This document shows, one piece after another, positions 47,176-56,498 of a stretch of DNA of 64,000 nt. How positions within the stretch are numbered: the first letter of the stretch is position 1; each line of letters opens with the position of its first letter. The stretch covers positions 124,001-188,000 of the forward strand of contig NZ_JAFQSO010000004.1 in NCBI RefSeq assembly GCF_017409525.1, in the 5' to 3' direction. Under the pieces are notes generated by a model. The model did no database searches. It saw only the letters and a list, made by a program, of their open reading frames with translations, and was not told the origin of the DNA. This stretch comes from Methanobrevibacter sp. (lineage in GTDB: Archaea; Methanobacteriota; Methanobacteria; Methanobacteriales; Methanobacteriaceae). The position numbers were made by a program, and so were the translations under genes.

Positions 47176-48024
47176 TTAAGTTTCATCTGATTCTTTTTTT
47201 TCGAGTTGTTTGATATCGTTAACCTCTTCATGTTTTACCAATTTTCCATCTCTAAATATTACTAAATCACGGGAATTATATCTTCCTTTTAATTCATCAT
47301 ACATTTCAGAATCAACTCTATTGATCTCTTTAGCCATTTTTTTAGCATTTCTGTATGATTCAATAACGTTTGATGAACCTAAATATACTAAAGGATTGTC
47401 ATACTCAAATAGTGGTTTTCCATACTTTAAGTATAATTTCTTTTCTTCAGGCATTTTTTTAATTCTTTCTAATTCTTTAATAAAAATATTATTAAATTCA
47501 TTTAGATCAGATAAAACCTTTGAAATTTTGTTTAAATCAATTAATAATGTAATATCTTCTAAATCAATAATTTTTAAATCTAATTCTTCTGTTTTTTCAT
47601 TATATTCGAATAATATGTAATACTGTACTAATTCTGTATCTTTAAATTTTAATTTTGAAATGAACAGGTTATATGAATAAATCCCTAAGTGTTTTTCAGA
47701 TTTTCCATTGTAGCAAAATGTATTTTTTGTTTGGTCAAATTCATCTAAATTATTTGGTATTTTTTTAACAATAAATGTTTCTTTTAAATCTTGGGAAGGT
47801 TTATTTTTACTGGCTTTAACTTCTTTATTGTTTAAAAGTTCTTTAAAATTGAAATAATAAATTTCATTTATGTCAATATATTCATTAGTTAATTTAATAT
47901 CTTTAAAAAAATCCGTTAGTAATTTTTCAACTAATTCGACAGTTGATATTCCAGTTAACTCTTTATATCTTTTACTTTTTTCAATCAATTTAGAGTTTAT
48001 TGCACCTATTCTTTGTTTTACCAT
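47176..48024 (-). CDS. Uncharacterised protein with possible RHH-like N-terminus
   Basis: 282 aa, not recognised. The N-terminus (KQRIGAINSKLIEKSKRYKE, then GISTVELVEKLLTDFF) looks like a ribbon-helix-helix or similar small DNA-binding fold. The middle is Lys/Glu-rich, mixed alpha/beta; the C-terminus ends KKESDET. No membrane segment. The AGTATACT array lies just behind its stop, so a role as DNA-binding regulator or partition-like protein of that array is possible, but not shown. Base composition is very AT-rich like the rest of the island. Confidence 0.55.
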   Translation of the reverse strand: MVKQRIGAINSKLIEKSKRYKELTGISTVELVEKLLTDFFKDIKLTNEYIDINEIYYFNFKELLNNKEVKASKNKPSQDLKETFIVKKIPNNLDEFDQTKNTFCYNGKSEKHLGIYSYNLFISKLKFKDTELVQYYILFEYNEKTEELDLKIIDLEDITLLIDLNKISKVLSDLNEFNNIFIKELERIKKMPEEKKLYLKYGKPLFEYDNPLVYLGSSNVIESYRNAKKMAKEINRVDSEMYDELKGRYNSRDLVIFRDGKLVKHEEVNDIKQLEKKESDET

Positions 48025-48714
48025 ATTGTTCGCTCTTAAAATCTATTGATTATTTATCTAATTAAAATTAATTATATTTTTAAAATTAAATTATTTTAAA
48101 TATTATGTTTTTTGAACTTTGCAGAAAAGTAAAAATTTCGTAGATTAATCTCAACTTTTTAATATAGCTATTTGATGGTAGCTATGGGTATTGTTGAAGG
48201 TCAAATATTTCATGAGTCAAATTTTCACATGATTTTTAATAGCTACTTTTTGAAAATTCCATTTTTTGCGTCATAAAATTGTGGAATCTTGAATCAAATG
48301 AAGTATTTGATGATAAATCTAGGAAAAAATATGATTCATATTTCACAACAAGAGTATTACTAACTAAAGATTTAAAGAGTAATATGCATATTCCAGATTT
48401 ATATAAGTTTTAATTATAATATTGAAATCTAATTGCTGATATTATAAATATTCCAGTATGTTATGAGTTTAATTCAATATATTAGGAACTGTACAGTAGT
48501 ATTTATAAAAACATAGTACTTTTACTTATTGAAAAGTTAAACAAATCATTATTTGACATTGACATTTTAAATCCGTCAGAAAACAATGTTAATTAGGTTA
48601 TAGAAGTTTATATATGCTTTTGTTATATGGAATTTTTTGGATATGGAACAAATAGGACCGGGTTCGCGAAAATATGGGCATTGAAATTTTTTGGAAAAGA
48701 TGATGAAATTAATA
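48025..48714. other. AT-rich gap with gene relic
   Basis: 690 bp with no intact gene. A 56-codon plus-strand frame after a stop (48243-48413) encodes a plausible protein C-terminus (SNEVFDDKSRKKYDSYF, then TKDLKSNMHIPDLYKF) without a start, so it is probably a relic. A plus-strand ORF 48627-48806 with a hydrophobic stretch overlaps the next gene on the opposite strand and is doubtful. Confidence 0.35.
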
Positions 48715-49029
48715 TTAGTCGCTCAGTAATTTTCTTTTTCCTTTCCATATTAGTTGCCGTTGTCTTTTTCTTGATTTTTTATATTCTTCAAACATCTGTG
48801 CCGTAACGTATCCGTTTAGTCTTTTGAATTCATCTATTCTAACAATCACTGCTTGTATAATAGCTGCTTCTCCTTCATGCCAGCAGTAATATGGATGATG
48901 GCATGGTACATCATTTTTAAAGGCCAGTCCTGTTTTGCAGTTGTTGCAGTAATCCACAAACCACAATTCATTTTCCCTTTCTATTTTTTCCTGTTTAGCT
49001 TTGATTATTTGCTGTTTTATGGATTTCAT
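48715..49029 (-). CDS. Small Cys/His-rich protein
   Basis: About 104 aa from ATG 49029; a TTG at 49083 would extend into the repeat region and is less likely. A putative zinc site is formed by VDYCNNCKTGLAF and CHHPYYCWHEGEAAI, the rest is basic and helical, ending RQRQLIWKGKRKLL. No known family is recognised. It lies 240-300 bp downstream of the replication-type ATPase on the same strand. A nucleic-acid-binding accessory protein of the mobile element is a reasonable guess. Confidence 0.5.
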   Translation of the reverse strand: MKSIKQQIIKAKQEKIERENELWFVDYCNNCKTGLAFKNDVPCHHPYYCWHEGEAAIIQAVIVRIDEFKRLNGYVTAQMFEEYKKSRKRQRQLIWKGKRKLLSD

Positions 49030-49050
49030 AATATATTTGATTTGTAAAGA

Positions 49051-49319
49051 CCATGAAGACTTTTCACGAAGTCTTTTCAACAAGGGTTTTTAAGTCTTTA
49101 ATACCCTAAATTATAGTTATCATGATATTTTCAATTTGAAAAGACTATTTTTCTAAAGATGTGGGACAATATTTAAACTTCATCACATATCTTCAAAATC
49201 ATGGTTTTTTCAAATAACAATCCAGCATAAAACCAATAGATATTGTTTCAATTAACTTAAAAACGATTTTAAACCATTTTGTGAAAAGACTTTTCAAAAA
49301 GTCTTTTCAGGTCTTCATG
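49051..49319. repeat. Inverted-repeat intergenic region with GAAAAGACTTTTC palindromes
   Basis: CCATGAAGAC (49051-49060) is inverted as GTCTTCATGG (49310-49319). Next to them sit GAAAAGACTTTTC (49282-49294), AAAAGTCTTTT (49296-49306) and GAAGTCTTTTC (49068-49078), and GAAAAGAC recurs at 49138-49145. The region separates the ATPase gene from the small Cys-rich gene. It may be a replication origin or operator set of the element, or part of a terminator system. Confidence 0.55.
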
Positions 49320-49324
49320 GTTTT

Positions 49325-51007
49325 TTACAGCCAAGGTGGCTTTTTTACTTCATCATCAAAGTTCATAATGCTTAAATCATCTACAAACTTATCCTCCATC
49401 ATAATGTCTACAACCCATTCTCCAACCTCACGGCAGATGATTTGATGCACGGTATCGTCAATGTGCTTTAAATCATCATTTATGTATGAAACTTCACTTT
49501 TAGTCAAGTCATATACATTGGATTTGCCGGATTGATCAGTGACCTGAAGAAATCCCTTGTTTGCCAGTTCATATATGTATTTCTTCACTGAATCCTTGCT
49601 CAATCCAAGATTTTGGAGTGAGAAGTATTGGTTTGTTGTAATTCCCAGGTTCAATGCTTCCGAATCATCCTGTTCCATCCAGTCACTGATATTGTTTCTG
49701 ATGTCATTTAAAACTTCAACCGCTTTAGGCGCCAGGTTTGCAGATATGCTTTCTCTGTATGGCTTTAATAAGCTCATGAATTGTTGCACGTCTGCAATAT
49801 TGGTAAGGATTACCCTCTCACCGTCAATGTCATGGATTTCATGGTTATAGTAATTTAAGGCAGTTATTGTTTTCAATATGCCGTTGAACTTATCGAAATC
49901 TCTTTTATAGAAATTTGAGTTCTTCAAAAAGTCAATGACAAAGTAAACATAGGGATTTATTATTACAATATCCTTAAAGACTTCATTAAGGTGCAGGAGC
50001 ATATATGGCACAAGTTCGGCGTCACTTTCATATTGCTTCAAGATCTTGTAGCTTTTTCCATGCTTGAATTCCAATGCAGTGTTTCTGAGATTGAATATTT
50101 CTTTGTTGTCCATTCTTGGAGTTATGAATATGCTTCTGCTCATTTCCTGCTCGTCGAAATTGTGGTTGGGTATTGTAGTGTATGTCAGGCAGGGTCTGCC
50201 CTTAAGTTTCAAATCCCTTACATCCCATCCTCCTTCACCGTCCGGAATGCTTAACGGCTTGTTTAGAAATCCGTCGGATTGAAGTTCCTTCATGAGATTT
50301 TTTGACTCTTCCATAAAATCATGGTCATTGATTCCACCCATGTCACCATAGTTGACAATCTTGCCGTCATAAAAATACTCATCTTTTTTGGCACGATTGA
50401 AGAGTGCTGCTTCAGTGATTTTCTTTTCATTGACAATGTAGTGATTTGGAATTAATTTTAATGCGGTTTCCTGAATGTGGGATTTTCCGCTGCTTGCTTC
50501 ACCAAGACATATTACTGATACTGGACTTCCCAAAACAACCTGTCCTGCATATACAGTAAATGCATACAATATATTGTTTCGCTCGCCTGCTGTAAACCAT
50601 TCAACAATACTGCCAATATAAATCAAAGGATAATCCAATGATTGCAGTTTGGTGATAGCTTCCTTTAATTTAACAGTATCCTTTTCCTGCTCAGCTTGCT
50701 TTTTGTCAGCTATTTCCTGTTCAATGATTAATAGTTCATTTTCATAGTGGAGCTGCAGGAGCTGTTTTAGTTCTGTGAACTTATTGTTGAACATGTTTGG
50801 CTTCATATCACCTTTTGGATTTATGATCTGTTTGAACTGTCTTGCAACATTACTTCTGGAAGATAATGTAGCTGGAGATCTGTTTTCATATTCTCCAATC
50901 TTATTGCCGTATTTGTTTTTGAATACATAGGTAACCTTATCTACATTCTTTTTGTTGATGATAAGTGTTATTGTATCCTTTGTTGGTAATTCCGCTATAT
51001 TTGTCAT
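49325..51007 (-). CDS. P-loop ATPase, probable replication/helicase-type protein of the mobile element
   Basis: 560 aa. A coiled-coil-like Glu/Lys region (about residues 85-125) precedes an ATPase core with Walker A CLGEASSGKSHIQE (about 165), a Walker B-like IVNYGDMGGIN (about 218) and the arginine-containing EMSRSIFITPRMDN (about 289). The C-terminal part holds a winged-helix-like segment (SKDSVKKYIYELANKGFLQV, about 474). This looks like an SF3/AAA-type replication initiator of archaeal plasmids or proviruses; the precise family is not recognised. AGGGAAT precedes ATG 51007, which lies inside a small overlapping gene. Confidence 0.6.
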   Translation of the reverse strand: MTNIAELPTKDTITLIINKKNVDKVTYVFKNKYGNKIGEYENRSPATLSSRSNVARQFKQIINPKGDMKPNMFNNKFTELKQLLQLHYENELLIIEQEIADKKQAEQEKDTVKLKEAITKLQSLDYPLIYIGSIVEWFTAGERNNILYAFTVYAGQVVLGSPVSVICLGEASSGKSHIQETALKLIPNHYIVNEKKITEAALFNRAKKDEYFYDGKIVNYGDMGGINDHDFMEESKNLMKELQSDGFLNKPLSIPDGEGGWDVRDLKLKGRPCLTYTTIPNHNFDEQEMSRSIFITPRMDNKEIFNLRNTALEFKHGKSYKILKQYESDAELVPYMLLHLNEVFKDIVIINPYVYFVIDFLKNSNFYKRDFDKFNGILKTITALNYYNHEIHDIDGERVILTNIADVQQFMSLLKPYRESISANLAPKAVEVLNDIRNNISDWMEQDDSEALNLGITTNQYFSLQNLGLSKDSVKKYIYELANKGFLQVTDQSGKSNVYDLTKSEVSYINDDLKHIDDTVHQIICREVGEWVVDIMMEDKFVDDLSIMNFDDEVKKPPWL

Positions 51008-51113
51008 ATCTATTCCCTAGTTCTTCAAGTCTATCTAAAATTTCCCACATTCTATCCCACAGATCCTTTGGCACATAAACATATGATACTCCATCAATTT
51101 CTTCTTTTAACAT
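50937..51113 (-). CDS. 58-aa small protein overlapping the ATPase start
   Basis: ATG 51113 with a strong AGGAG upstream. The peptide begins MLKEEIDGVSYVYVPKDLWD and has an amphipathic helix (RMWEILDRLEELGNRY). It ends 71 bp inside the ATPase gene in another frame. The ribosome binding site and the position ahead of the ATPase suggest a genuine leader or regulatory gene with translational coupling. Confidence 0.55.
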   Translation of the reverse strand: MLKEEIDGVSYVYVPKDLWDRMWEILDRLEELGNRYDKYSGITNKGYNNTYHQQKECR

Positions 51114-52061
51114 GATTTTTCTCCTATTTTTCCCATCATTGGGAGTTATACAATCAACAGTCTAAGTTGCTTTTTCCAGAAGTCTTTGAAAAATAAAAAT
51201 AGTATTGGAGAAAAATTAGTTTTTCCACCCTTTATTGAATATTTAGAATAAGATAAGCTTTGCTTTTTTGGATTTAAAAATCTTTATATATTCCTTAAAA
51301 TAAACTAGATATTAGGTTAAGTTTTGGAAAATATTAATTTTTAACAAAGTTTGTCGGCTCTGTTTAACTATTTCTATTTTTCTTGACTGACCTTAGGATT
51401 ATATTAAAAAATAATATTTATAAGCTCGTTATTCATAATAAAATTATTTTTTTATAATCCTTTTTTATAATCTATTTTTTCTTGTTACTTTCTTGATATT
51501 TTACCTCTTTTAATTGATTTTCAGACCTCACCAAAAAAACTTGTCTTACCGTGAAAAGTTGATTTCACTTCGTAGAATTGCTTTCAATGGTGGAGGCTAG
51601 TTGATAGTTTGTCAATTTGGATATATAAACATTTCTATTAGTATTTATTGTTAAACTGTTCATTTTTTTGAGAAAAAATTGTGTCCATAAGCCTTGTATT
51701 TTTGGAAATTTTGCTAAACATTAAAACATAAATTGTCTATAAAAAAAGTCAAATGTATAAATTTTATTTCAACAATATATGGCGGTAAAATTACCATAAA
51801 TGGATTTTTCATATAGGATTGCTGTTTAAAGCTATGTTCTACTCCTAATATTTTGTTATTATATTTTTTATTATCCTATTTATATAAATAACTAATAAAA
51901 TTAATGTAAATGAATGCGTATAAAATAAATTCTAGTTAAGACATAATATTAAAAAGTAATAGGATGTGTTAATTATTCTATACTAAAATTGAGTAAATTA
52001 ATTAAGAAAAACTTCTTTCAAACAGGGTATATTGAAATATAATAATTTAATTGGTGAAAAA
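51114..52061. other. AT-rich gap without a gene
   Basis: 948 bp, no credible ORF. Contains a TATA-like CTTTATATATTCC near 51282-51294 that could drive the minus-strand ATPase operon, and several T/A runs. No tandem repeats were noticed. An origin is possible, but nothing specific supports it. Confidence 0.35.
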
Positions 52062-52784
52062 ATGGCTTTGACTGAGGAGTATACATGTAAAAAATGTGGA
52101 AATAAATTAGTTAATAAGGATAATTTATTTTTCTACGATTCTGAATTAAAAGCAACAATTGTTTATCCTTTACTTTTTTCAACTGCTAGTCGAGGTGCTG
52201 ATTCATTGATTAAAGGTGATGTTAGTGAAACATATTGTCAAAATTGTAAAAAATTTGTTAGAATTTATATAATCACCACAAATAAAAACAACATTGAAAA
52301 TGTACATGAAATAGTCAAACAAGGAATAAATAATAATATTGATAAAAAACTGATGGTGATAAACGAATTAAAAGAAATTAAAAAAAGAGAAAAATACATG
52401 GTTGAAAAGAAAAAAGAAAAAATCATGTCTAAAGTTGCTCATGAAACCAGTTATATAGTAATATTCCCAGAATTAAATAATGGATTTACATACTATGGAG
52501 ATAGTGGATTAAATGAACATGAAGTTATTGAAAAAGCCATAGATGGCTTCCATGAACAAGTTGACTATATACTTGATTTTTATATTAAAGATTATAAAAA
52601 GGATATTGAAGCAAATTATTTCGTCCTTGATGCATCCAATAACCTCTCTGAGAGTTATAATCTTTTAGATAACCTAAACTGTCCAAAATGCCATGCGAAA
52701 ATTGATTATGAAATTAATGAAAAAACCCCCTGTCCAAAATGTGGAGGAAAACTTTCTCTTACAAATACTATAGATTCACATTAA
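52062..52784 (+). CDS. Double zinc-ribbon protein, function unknown
   Basis: About 240 aa. ATG 52062 follows GGTGA; the ORF reaches back to 52032. An N-terminal zinc ribbon (YTCKKCGNKL, with CQNCKKF about residue 63) and a C-terminal one (NCPKCHAKI...CPKCGGKL, about 205-230) flank a Lys-rich helical middle (KEIKKREKYMVEKKKEKIM) and an alpha/beta section (SYIVIFPELNNGFTYYGDSG). No family recognised. It is a lone plus-strand gene in the island. Confidence 0.55.
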   Translation: MALTEEYTCKKCGNKLVNKDNLFFYDSELKATIVYPLLFSTASRGADSLIKGDVSETYCQNCKKFVRIYIITTNKNNIENVHEIVKQGINNNIDKKLMVINELKEIKKREKYMVEKKKEKIMSKVAHETSYIVIFPELNNGFTYYGDSGLNEHEVIEKAIDGFHEQVDYILDFYIKDYKKDIEANYFVLDASNNLSESYNLLDNLNCPKCHAKIDYEINEKTPCPKCGGKLSLTNTIDSH

Positions 52785-52882
52785 AAGGAAGTAAAACTAG
52801 TCAGGTCACATAATACCATTCTAATAATATAAAAATCATGACCATATATCAAAAAATCTTTCATATTTAGAATCTTTTAATT

Positions 52883-53005
52883 TTATTCGTAACAATCTTT
52901 TTCTTTTAAATATTCAGTATACTCCCAATCAATTAAATCTTCATTTTCATACAATTTACGGATTTCATCTCTTAGTTCCATTAGAGCAAAACCGAATAAC
53001 AATTT
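52883..53005 (-). pseudogene. Duplicated 3' end of the NADAR-like gene
   Basis: Directly behind the large gene's stop, a 40-codon frame encodes KLLFGFALMELRDEIRKLYE, then NEDLIDWEYTEY and a different tail (LKEKDCYE). The large protein ends NLFGFALMELRDEIRRLYKN, then EDKIDWEYTEY and IIHNPARYM. The two are about 75-80% identical over 30 residues but in different frames, so this is a vestigial or alternative 3' end left by partial duplication or recombination. Confidence 0.65.
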
Positions 53006-53006
53006 A

Positions 53007-55298
53007 TTACATATAACGTGCAGGATTATGAATTATATACTCTGTATATTCCCAATCAATTTTATCTTCATTTTTATATAATCTTCTTATTTCATCTCTT
53101 AGTTCCATCAATGCAAAACCGAATAGGTTTTCATCACCACCCCATTCATCATCAGAGATGTAAACTAATGATTTGTCACCAGTATCAAGCAATCTTTGTT
53201 TTAAATGTTCATCTTGCATAAATTTATAATAAGCCCCATTCAAACAAGCGGAATATTTATAATGATTCCATAATTTTTTACCCCTAAACCTTACTTTAAA
53301 ATCCTTATTATAGCGAGTGAAATCATAACTATCCTCTCGTTTATCGAATAAATCATATTTTGCTACTAAAATATAATTTTTAATAGATAAGAATGTCATT
53401 GCATTTAATGAAAACTCTTTATCAATTTGATCAAGGGTTATAAAATCATTAACAACAACATAATCCTCTGTTATTTCACTATATTTTTGAATTCCATCTT
53501 TTCTCCAGAATCTTGCAAAAAATGAATATTTTCTTAGATTTTTTGCACCATTAGCGGTTTCATCTCTTTCACATAACCAATTTTGAGGTTCAGGGAATAA
53601 TTTATAAAATTCCTGGTCTCCAAAAGGTACGCTCATACGATATGCCTCTCCACCTCCCATTCTCCAACCCATTGTTGTAGCAGATAGTGATGGAAAAACT
53701 AACCATCTTGGAGCCCAATATTTGCCTTCATCCAAGTATGATTTTTGTTTTCTTTCACAACTGGATTGTATAATTTTATTTAGATGTTTAGCAAGATTTA
53801 AATTGTATACATCTTTAGATTCTCTAATAAAAAATGCCAATTCACTTGCATAATTATTAAAATCAAGTTCCCTAAAGTTTAATAGCCCTTCAATTTGAGC
53901 ATATAAAATATTGACTTTCATTTGACTTAACTCATCTACTTGAACAATAGAATAAAAACAGGAATCCAAATCATCATTTGAATTAATTTTTGTTTCCAAT
54001 TTAGATTTAATATAATCCCAATCGTTTTCTTTAAAATGCAATATTGATTTTATATAATATTCCTGAAGTTGAATAGTTTCATCTTTCTTTTCTAAAATTT
54101 TTTTATTTAAATTGTAAATCACATCTTCATAGTTATTTGATGCATCTTGGATTTCATAACCCTCATCAATAGTGAAATCCAGAAAAGACAACATTTTTAA
54201 AAATTCCCTTGATAAAGGTTTTTGAGATACGATTTCGAATAAATCATGATGATTATAATCAGCGAATTTTTTGTAATCAGTTAAACTGTCAAAAATGAAA
54301 TGTTTTTTGTTTTCTTTTGAATTTTTGAATATGGAAACTTTAAAATCATCATATTCTTTAGATTCTAATTCATGGAATTTTTTATAAGGATTTATAAGAT
54401 ATTCGCTAATTAAATCGTCATAATCATCAACAATATTAGTATTTATATTTATTTCAATAGCCAAATCCTCATCAATTAGTCTCTTTTTAATAATAAAAAC
54501 CTTTGAAAAATTGCTGCGATCTTTAAAATACCATCCATCATTTTCTTTAATAACGCCAGTAATTGCATAAAATACCATTTCAGAATAACGGAAACTTGTT
54601 AAATATCCGAATAAATAATCTGAAGGAGTATTTGAATACTTATTATCTGATTTTATAAGTATATCATCAATATATTTAACTAATCTTTCATCATCAATTA
54701 TGATATATGGAGAATGTCCCTTGTCATTAAAGTTTTTAATTTTAATTGAAGGTTCATTTGAAATACGATTGAATATTTCTTCAAATTTTTCTTTAAATTG
54801 CCCAAAGAATAGTGGATTTATATCCAATAAACGAAGGGATTTTATAATTTCTTTTTTCATTACATGAGAAAAAGAATAGTCTTGTAAATATCTTATTTCA
54901 TTAACTGAAAGTGAAATTAAAGCATTATTATAAGAATCTTTTGAAATTAAATCTAATTCCGATTTAAACGACTTGTCTAATAAATAGGTACTGGTTATTT
55001 TACCAGATTGAATCTCCGCATTAATTTTGTTTTCAATATCTGCCCATTTTTCCGGATCTCTAAAATATACTTGGAAGAGAAATTCATCTTCAGAAAATAA
55101 TTCATACAGCGTACCATTTGAAACCTTATCTTTAGTTATTGGAATATTGTATTTGTTATATTGCTCATTAATTAAAATAGCTATTTCTTCTTGAGTATTA
55201 TTAGAAATATTATTCTTTATTTCATCAACATCTTCTTCACTAAATTTTAATATGTTACTTAACATTTTAAAATCATCTGAATCAAGATAGTTATTCAT
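53007..55298 (-). CDS. Large protein with C-terminal NADAR-like domain
   Basis: 763 aa. The last ~160 residues resemble NADAR/YbiA: AYYKFMQDEHLKQRLLDTGD, LVYISDDEWGGDENLFG and ALMELRDEI correspond to the conserved KF..., L.T, LV...D..WG, N.LG..LMELR pattern. NADAR domains remove ADP-ribose from guanine or hydrolyse modified nucleotides, and occur in anti-phage and toxin-antitoxin systems. The first ~600 residues are not recognised; they include an aromatic, Gly-rich stretch TTMGWRMGGGEAYRMSVPFG (about 565). AAGGAAGTGTAA precedes the ATG. It may be a self-contained defence gene. The 3' end is duplicated downstream. Confidence 0.6.
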   Translation of the reverse strand: MNNYLDSDDFKMLSNILKFSEEDVDEIKNNISNNTQEEIAILINEQYNKYNIPITKDKVSNGTLYELFSEDEFLFQVYFRDPEKWADIENKINAEIQSGKITSTYLLDKSFKSELDLISKDSYNNALISLSVNEIRYLQDYSFSHVMKKEIIKSLRLLDINPLFFGQFKEKFEEIFNRISNEPSIKIKNFNDKGHSPYIIIDDERLVKYIDDILIKSDNKYSNTPSDYLFGYLTSFRYSEMVFYAITGVIKENDGWYFKDRSNFSKVFIIKKRLIDEDLAIEININTNIVDDYDDLISEYLINPYKKFHELESKEYDDFKVSIFKNSKENKKHFIFDSLTDYKKFADYNHHDLFEIVSQKPLSREFLKMLSFLDFTIDEGYEIQDASNNYEDVIYNLNKKILEKKDETIQLQEYYIKSILHFKENDWDYIKSKLETKINSNDDLDSCFYSIVQVDELSQMKVNILYAQIEGLLNFRELDFNNYASELAFFIRESKDVYNLNLAKHLNKIIQSSCERKQKSYLDEGKYWAPRWLVFPSLSATTMGWRMGGGEAYRMSVPFGDQEFYKLFPEPQNWLCERDETANGAKNLRKYSFFARFWRKDGIQKYSEITEDYVVVNDFITLDQIDKEFSLNAMTFLSIKNYILVAKYDLFDKREDSYDFTRYNKDFKVRFRGKKLWNHYKYSACLNGAYYKFMQDEHLKQRLLDTGDKSLVYISDDEWGGDENLFGFALMELRDEIRRLYKNEDKIDWEYTEYIIHNPARYM

Positions 55299-55681
55299 TT
55301 TTTACACTTCCTTAAATCATGAACACATACTCAAATTAATATTGTTTTGATTAGTTTAACTAATAATCTTTATTTCCTTTGGTTTTTAAATTTAATTCTT
55401 ATTCATTTAAATTTAATTGATTTAATGATTCTTACACAATCTAATTTTTAATATTATGACTCAATAATTTTTACATTATATTGTTTCAATTAAATAGTAT
55501 ATTTTCAAACAATATATTTTTATCCAAATTAAAAAACCTATTCTTAATCTCATAGATTTCATTACTTTTGAGGTTTTTAATTTGAATAGTCTTCTGTTTA
55601 GTATATCCTCAAATATAGAAATCCATATAATATTTGTATAAGTATCTTTACCAAAAACATACTACCAACAATGTGCGCTGT
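55299..55681. other. AT-rich promoter gap of the NADAR-like gene
   Basis: 383 bp without a gene. Contains the palindrome TTAGTTTAACTAA (55351-55363), about 55 bp upstream of the minus-strand start and an operator candidate. Otherwise only A/T runs. Confidence 0.35.
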
Positions 55682-55790
55682 TTCCAAAAATTTTATAATT
55701 GTCAAAAAATAAATTCTGTATCAGAGTTTTAGTGGTCCGAATCGATAAGTATCGGAACTTTTTTATTAGTTTTATACGAATGTTCGTATT
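55682..55790. repeat. Dispersed repeat, copy A
   Basis: About 105 bp alignable without gaps to 60484-60584 (constant offset 4802), about 85-90% identical by eye. Contains CCGAATCGATAAGTATCGG (55737-55755) with inner palindrome CGATAAGTATCG, and ATACGAATGTTCGTAT (55774-55789), a perfect 7+2+7 palindrome. It sits directly behind the fumarate reductase operon's last stop, on the edge of the accessory island. Confidence 0.65.
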
Positions 55791-55799
55791 TATTCGGTG

Positions 55800-56498
55800 T
55801 TATCTTTTCAATAATTTATGGAATTTCCAAATTGAATGGCGATTCATTATTGAAATAGCTCGTTGTGTTTGAATATTCATTGGACAAACATTTTCACAGG
55901 CAAGAGATTTCACACAGGCATTATAAAAATGATTGCTGTAATTTTCTTTGAGAAACTTTAATTTACCCATATCCATTTCTTGTTTTGATATTTTAGAGGA
56001 TGTTACTGGTAAAATGGCACCATAGTAGGTGTCTTCACCGGTATAGTTGGGACAGGCTTCCAAACAACAGCCGCACATCAAACATTGTGATGCTTCATAT
56101 TCAAATTCCAAATTATCCTTATTGATACGTGCTTCTTCTTCAAGCCATTGGCGGGAATTTTTAATGTTTTCAAACATGGAGGTTCTATCAACAACCAAGT
56201 CGTTTACAACAGGAAACTTGCTTAAGGGCTCTATTGTAATCTTATGTGTTTTTTTGGTCATTTCTTCTTCATTTACAAATGTTTTACATGCAAGCCGTGG
56301 TAAACCATTGATTATCATCGAACAACTGCCGCACAGTCCTTGAAGGCAACTGGATGAATAATGGATTTTAATATCATGTTTCACATTGATTCTTTCCAAT
56401 AGGGTGGTTACTGGAATGTTGAGATCTCCTTCATAGGCATATTCCTTCATGCTTTCTGATGTTTTTATAATTACAGTTATTGAATCCATTTCTACCAT
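55800..56498 (-). CDS. Fumarate reductase/succinate dehydrogenase iron-sulfur subunit
   Basis: 232 aa. N-terminal [2Fe-2S] ferredoxin domain with SSSCLQGLCGSCSMIING (about residues 49-66) and LACKTF; C-terminal domain with CLMCGCCLEACPNY (about 140) and CVKSLACENVCPMNIQTQ (about 196), giving the [4Fe-4S] and [3Fe-4S] sites. The heterodisulfide-reductase-like CCG extension of the methanogen thiol:fumarate reductase TfrB is absent, so this is a classical FrdB/SdhB. The start may be ATG 56498 or the next ATG at 56489; both overlap or adjoin the flavoprotein stop. Third gene of the operon. Confidence 0.85.
   Translation of the reverse strand: MVEMDSITVIIKTSESMKEYAYEGDLNIPVTTLLERINVKHDIKIHYSSSCLQGLCGSCSMIINGLPRLACKTFVNEEEMTKKTHKITIEPLSKFPVVNDLVVDRTSMFENIKNSRQWLEEEARINKDNLEFEYEASQCLMCGCCLEACPNYTGEDTYYGAILPVTSSKISKQEMDMGKLKFLKENYSNHFYNACVKSLACENVCPMNIQTQRAISIMNRHSIWKFHKLLKR

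Noticed and set aside
48627-48806. Plus-strand 59-codon ORF with a hydrophobic helix
   Set aside because: It lies antisense to the basic C-terminus of the Cys-rich gene (48715-49029), where a hydrophobic shadow is expected; no ribosome binding site was found.
49051-49319. Insertion-sequence ends
   Set aside because: The inverted repeats enclose only 250 bp with no transposase; operator/origin-like structure is more likely.
52883-53005. Shufflon-type invertible tail cassette
   Set aside because: The second tail is in direct orientation, single, and out of frame; there are no inverted crossover sites or adjacent invertase.
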